This document shows positions 39,841 through 42,002 of a stretch of 42,002 nucleotides of DNA, in pieces. Origin of the DNA: Pseudomonadota bacterium (GTDB taxonomy: Bacteria; Pseudomonadota; Gammaproteobacteria; Eutrophobiales; Eutrophobiaceae); assembly GCA_022562175.1 (NCBI GenBank), contig JADFPU010000003.1:2608-44609 (forward strand). Direction: 5' to 3'. The notes beneath the pieces were generated by a model, which was not told the DNA's origin, did not search any database, and was given only the letters and a program-made list of their open reading frames with translations. Each line of letters begins with the position of its first letter. Position 1 is the first letter of the stretch. Made by a program: the position numbers and the translations under genes.

Positions 39841-40584
39841 ATGGCATTATCTGATCCGCTTTTCTGGCTGATTATCCTGACAAGTTTTATTGCTACTGCG
39901 GTAAGTTCCACATTTGCGATTGGTGGCGGTTTTATCATGATCGCGGTACTAAGCAGTGTGTTGCCTATTTCGGCTATCGTACCGATACACAGTATCCTCA
40001 TGATAGGTCTGTCAATTTCACGTACCTGGTATTTCAGGCGACATATCCTGTGGGTTATCGTCGTACCTTTCATCGTTGGCAGTGCCATTGGCGTCTCCGC
40101 TGGCGCAAGCATCTATGTTGATCTACCAGACGCCTTTATTGCAGCAGCAATCGGCGCTTTGATGTTGGCAGCTGTCTGGTTCCCGGCAATAAACTGGAGG
40201 CCTGCGATCCCGCAGCCTTTTTTCTGGCTCGGCATTATCCATTCTTTTTTGTCAACCTTATTTACCTTTGGCGGCCTGTTTCAACCACTGATGGTGCGTA
40301 CCCGCATGGAGAAAATGCAGATCACGGCAACACTTGCTGCGGGTCTGCTGGGTATGAATATTTTTAAAGTAACAGGCTACAAAACTTTTGGATTTGATTA
40401 CAGCCCTTATATCCTGCTTGCCTGTTTGTCGATACTGGCGTCACTGCCGGGCGCCTGGATGGGCAGGCATTTCGTACAAAGAGTGCCTGATCATATGTTC
40501 CGATTTATTTTTAAACTGCTTATTACCTTGTTTGCAATTAGATTACTCTACCATGCCTGGGATATTAGCGACTTTGTAATGTAA
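39841..40584 (+). CDS. TSUP (TauE/SafE) family membrane transporter
   Basis: 247 aa; TSUP-like organisation (SSTFAIGGGFIMIAVLSSVLPISAIVPIHSILMIG; FGGLFQPLMVRTRM). Confidence 0.82.
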   Translation: MALSDPLFWLIILTSFIATAVSSTFAIGGGFIMIAVLSSVLPISAIVPIHSILMIGLSISRTWYFRRHILWVIVVPFIVGSAIGVSAGASIYVDLPDAFIAAAIGALMLAAVWFPAINWRPAIPQPFFWLGIIHSFLSTLFTFGGLFQPLMVRTRMEKMQITATLAAGLLGMNIFKVTGYKTFGFDYSPYILLACLSILASLPGAWMGRHFVQRVPDHMFRFIFKLLITLFAIRLLYHAWDISDFVM

Positions 40585-40688
40585 CGATGTAATGACCATG
40601 TATATCAACCCGAACAATCATGTACACGATGGTGGCCGTGCAAGTTCCATTATGGAAAAGGGGGCAGTGGCTGAGATCGCCAGCATGT

Positions 40689-41110
40689 TCAGGTCAGGCG
40701 CTCAAGCGCGGCGCCGGAATCGAGGATACGGCGGACTTCATCCGCGGCGGTTTGCACGGATTGGTGGCGGCGCAGGTGCCACAGGCAAATCGATGCGGTA
40801 AATACCAGCGCCTCGCGGGTCGGGCCGGGCTTGCCGGTCAGTGCGTCCTTGCCGGTCTGTACCGACGCCTCGGCCAACGCGCTGGTATCACGGCTCTGCG
40901 CGTGAATCTGGTCGCGCGTATTCGCGGCTATCTTGACGTGTTCGGGGATCGGGGTGGTACGTACCGGCTGGTTGATCGCGAGGTCCGCGGGATCGATGTC
41001 CGTATACTGTTCTTCGCCATGGTCATGGTAATAAAAAATCCGTCCGGTTTTCTGCAGTGACGGTACGATACCGCCCTCAACGCCACGCACGATCAACGCC
41101 GAGTCGAAAT
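40689..41110 (-). pseudogene. C-terminal fragment of a TrpD2-like (anthranilate phosphoribosyltransferase-like, glycosyltransferase family 3) protein
   Basis: DSALIVRGVEGGIVPSLQKTGRIFYYHDHGEEQYTDIDPADLAINQPVRTTPIPE ... GKDALTGKPGPTREALVFTASICLWHLRRHQSVQTAADEVRRILDSGAALERL resembles the TrpD2 C-terminal lobe; the ORF's N-terminal ~25 aa are antisense to an intron RT. Right boundary approximate. Confidence 0.6.
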
Positions 41111-41117
41111 CTGCATC

Positions 41118-41730
41118 CAGTGGATGCGTCGACAGCATCCAGGCATACCGTTTGAGCGGTATGCGGATGATGTTGTTTGCCACTGTCGCAGCGAAAAAGA
41201 AGCTCAGACCTTGTAGGTAGAACTGAGAGATAGATTGGCTAACTGCAAGCTGCAGTTACATCCTATCAAGACTCAGATTGTGTACTGCAAGGACGGTAAG
41301 CGTCGAGGTAAGTACTCTCGTACTCGCTTTGATTTTCTGGGGTTCAGCTTCCATGCGCGTTCTGTGCAGGATCGGCAGGGTAATTTATTTGTTGGATTCA
41401 ACCCGGCGGTTAACCGGGCTGCTTTAAAACGAATGAATCAGGCAATCCGTAATCTTAACTTACATCGTTACACCTCTCTCCCACTGATGGATCTAGCGAA
41501 ACGTCTTAATCCCTTGGTGCGGGGTTGGGTTGCGTATTACGGGTCATTCTACCCGGAACCGCTGCGATGGTTTCTGATCAGAATTGATCTGAGGTTAGGG
41601 TGCTGGGCAAAGAACAAGTACAAACGGTTGCGGAGGCACAAGCGACGCTCTTGGGCTTGAGAAATGTCGTGAGACATCACCGAGATTGTTTGTACATTGG
41701 GATTACATCTACTTGAAGGGCGTTGGATAA
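41118..41730 (+). pseudogene. Degenerate group II intron reverse transcriptase/maturase, 5'-truncated
   Basis: Frame reads QWMRRQHPGIPFERYADDVVCHCRSEKEAQTL*VELRDRLANCKLQLHPIKTQIVYCKDGKRRG...FDFLGFSFHAR (YADD catalytic motif). In-frame TAG at 41214 and an apparent frameshift near 41650, after which another frame gives LEKCRETSPRLFVHWDYIYLKGVG*. Confidence 0.9.
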
Positions 41731-41733
41731 GAA

Positions 41734-41812
41734 GAGCCGGATGAAGCGAGAGTTTCACGTCCGGTTCTGTGAGAGCCTGGAGGGGAGGTTCTTCCGGGCG
41801 ACTCGACTCTAA
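41734..41812 (+). mobile_element. 3' end of group II intron RNA (domain V and probable domain VI)
   Basis: GAGCCGGATGAAGCGAGAGTTTCACGTCCGGTTCTG folds as a domain V hairpin (41734-41769); followed by a GAGCCTGGAGGGGAGGTTCTTCCGGGC hairpin and ACTCGACTCTAAT. Exact 3' end uncertain. Confidence 0.85.
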
Positions 41813-41861
41813 TACAAAGGAGACGTTCGCATTTTCATCAAACACCTGCATTCGCATGACT

Positions 41862-41907
41862 AAAAGTGTATAAAAGCTGACAAAGCGTCGATATTCTTTA
41901 CACTTTT
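41862..41907. promoter_or_regulatory. Inverted repeat AAAAGTGTA...TACACTTTT made of two opposed GTGTA-AA-N-GACA-like motifs
   Basis: AAAAGTGTA (41862-41870) / TACACTTTT (41899-41907). Opposed motifs GTGTATAAAAGCTGACA (+) and GTGTAAAGAATATCGACG (-); a third partial copy TGTCGGAATATTTTA ends the window. Confidence 0.5.
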
Positions 41908-42002
41908 GAAATATTTCCTGAATCACGCTAAGTCATTATTATTATAAAGGTTTTTAATGTGAACTCCATCACACACCTCATTTGGGATGTCGGAATATTT
42001 TA

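Noticed and set aside
39820-39880. 12-nt direct repeat TGATTATCCTGA (39820-39831 and 39869-39880) around the TSUP gene start
   Set aside because: Only two copies, the second inside coding sequence; likely coincidental.
41959-42002. Possible CDS start at GTG 41959 (VNSITHLIWDVGIF..., preceded by AAAGG)
   Set aside because: Only 14 codons visible, and the stretch overlaps a TGTCGGAATATTTTA motif that looks regulatory; cannot be supported without more sequence.
1-42002. CRISPR arrays, rRNA genes, prophage or integrase genes
   Set aside because: No regularly spaced direct repeats, rRNA-like stretches or phage/integrase proteins were recognised; the only mobile-element trace is the group II intron remnant.

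Overview
This is a bacterial chromosomal window, probably gammaproteobacterial, with mostly ordinary metabolic genes around one unusual 13 kb cluster. Left part: pyruvate phosphate dikinase (cut by the window edge and missing from the ORF track), a 2-methylcitrate cycle operon (prpB-prpC-prpD) preceded by a truncated GntR-type regulator remnant, a 2Fe-2S ferredoxin, a quinone oxidoreductase, bioA, a ferredoxin reductase, a DMT transporter, etfAB and lhgO. Centre (14846-28123, all minus strand): a compact 12-gene cluster. It encodes a MotA/TolQ/ExbB-like proton channel, two VWA proteins whose single N-terminal TM helix resembles ExbD/TolR, an actin/Hsp70-fold-like protein, a five-PEGA plus SUMF1-like protein lacking the FGE catalytic cysteines, TPR proteins, a TonB-C-like protein, a small secreted protein and four lipoproteins. 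I propose this is an undescribed proton-motive-force-driven envelope machine. Right part: a GlcD/D2HGDH-like FAD oxidase, a FadE-type acyl-CoA dehydrogenase, a membrane protein, an orphan PrsT-like TPR lipoprotein of PEP-CTERM systems, an IMPase-family phosphatase, two divergent ATP-grasp proteins and a TSUP transporter. It ends in a scar joining a TrpD2-like gene fragment to a degenerate group II intron, followed by three copies of a TGTCGGAATWTTTTACAC-like motif. A hairpin array lies between prpC and prpD. No CRISPR array, rRNA or convincing tRNA was seen. Family calls come from reading translations by eye; no database search was run.
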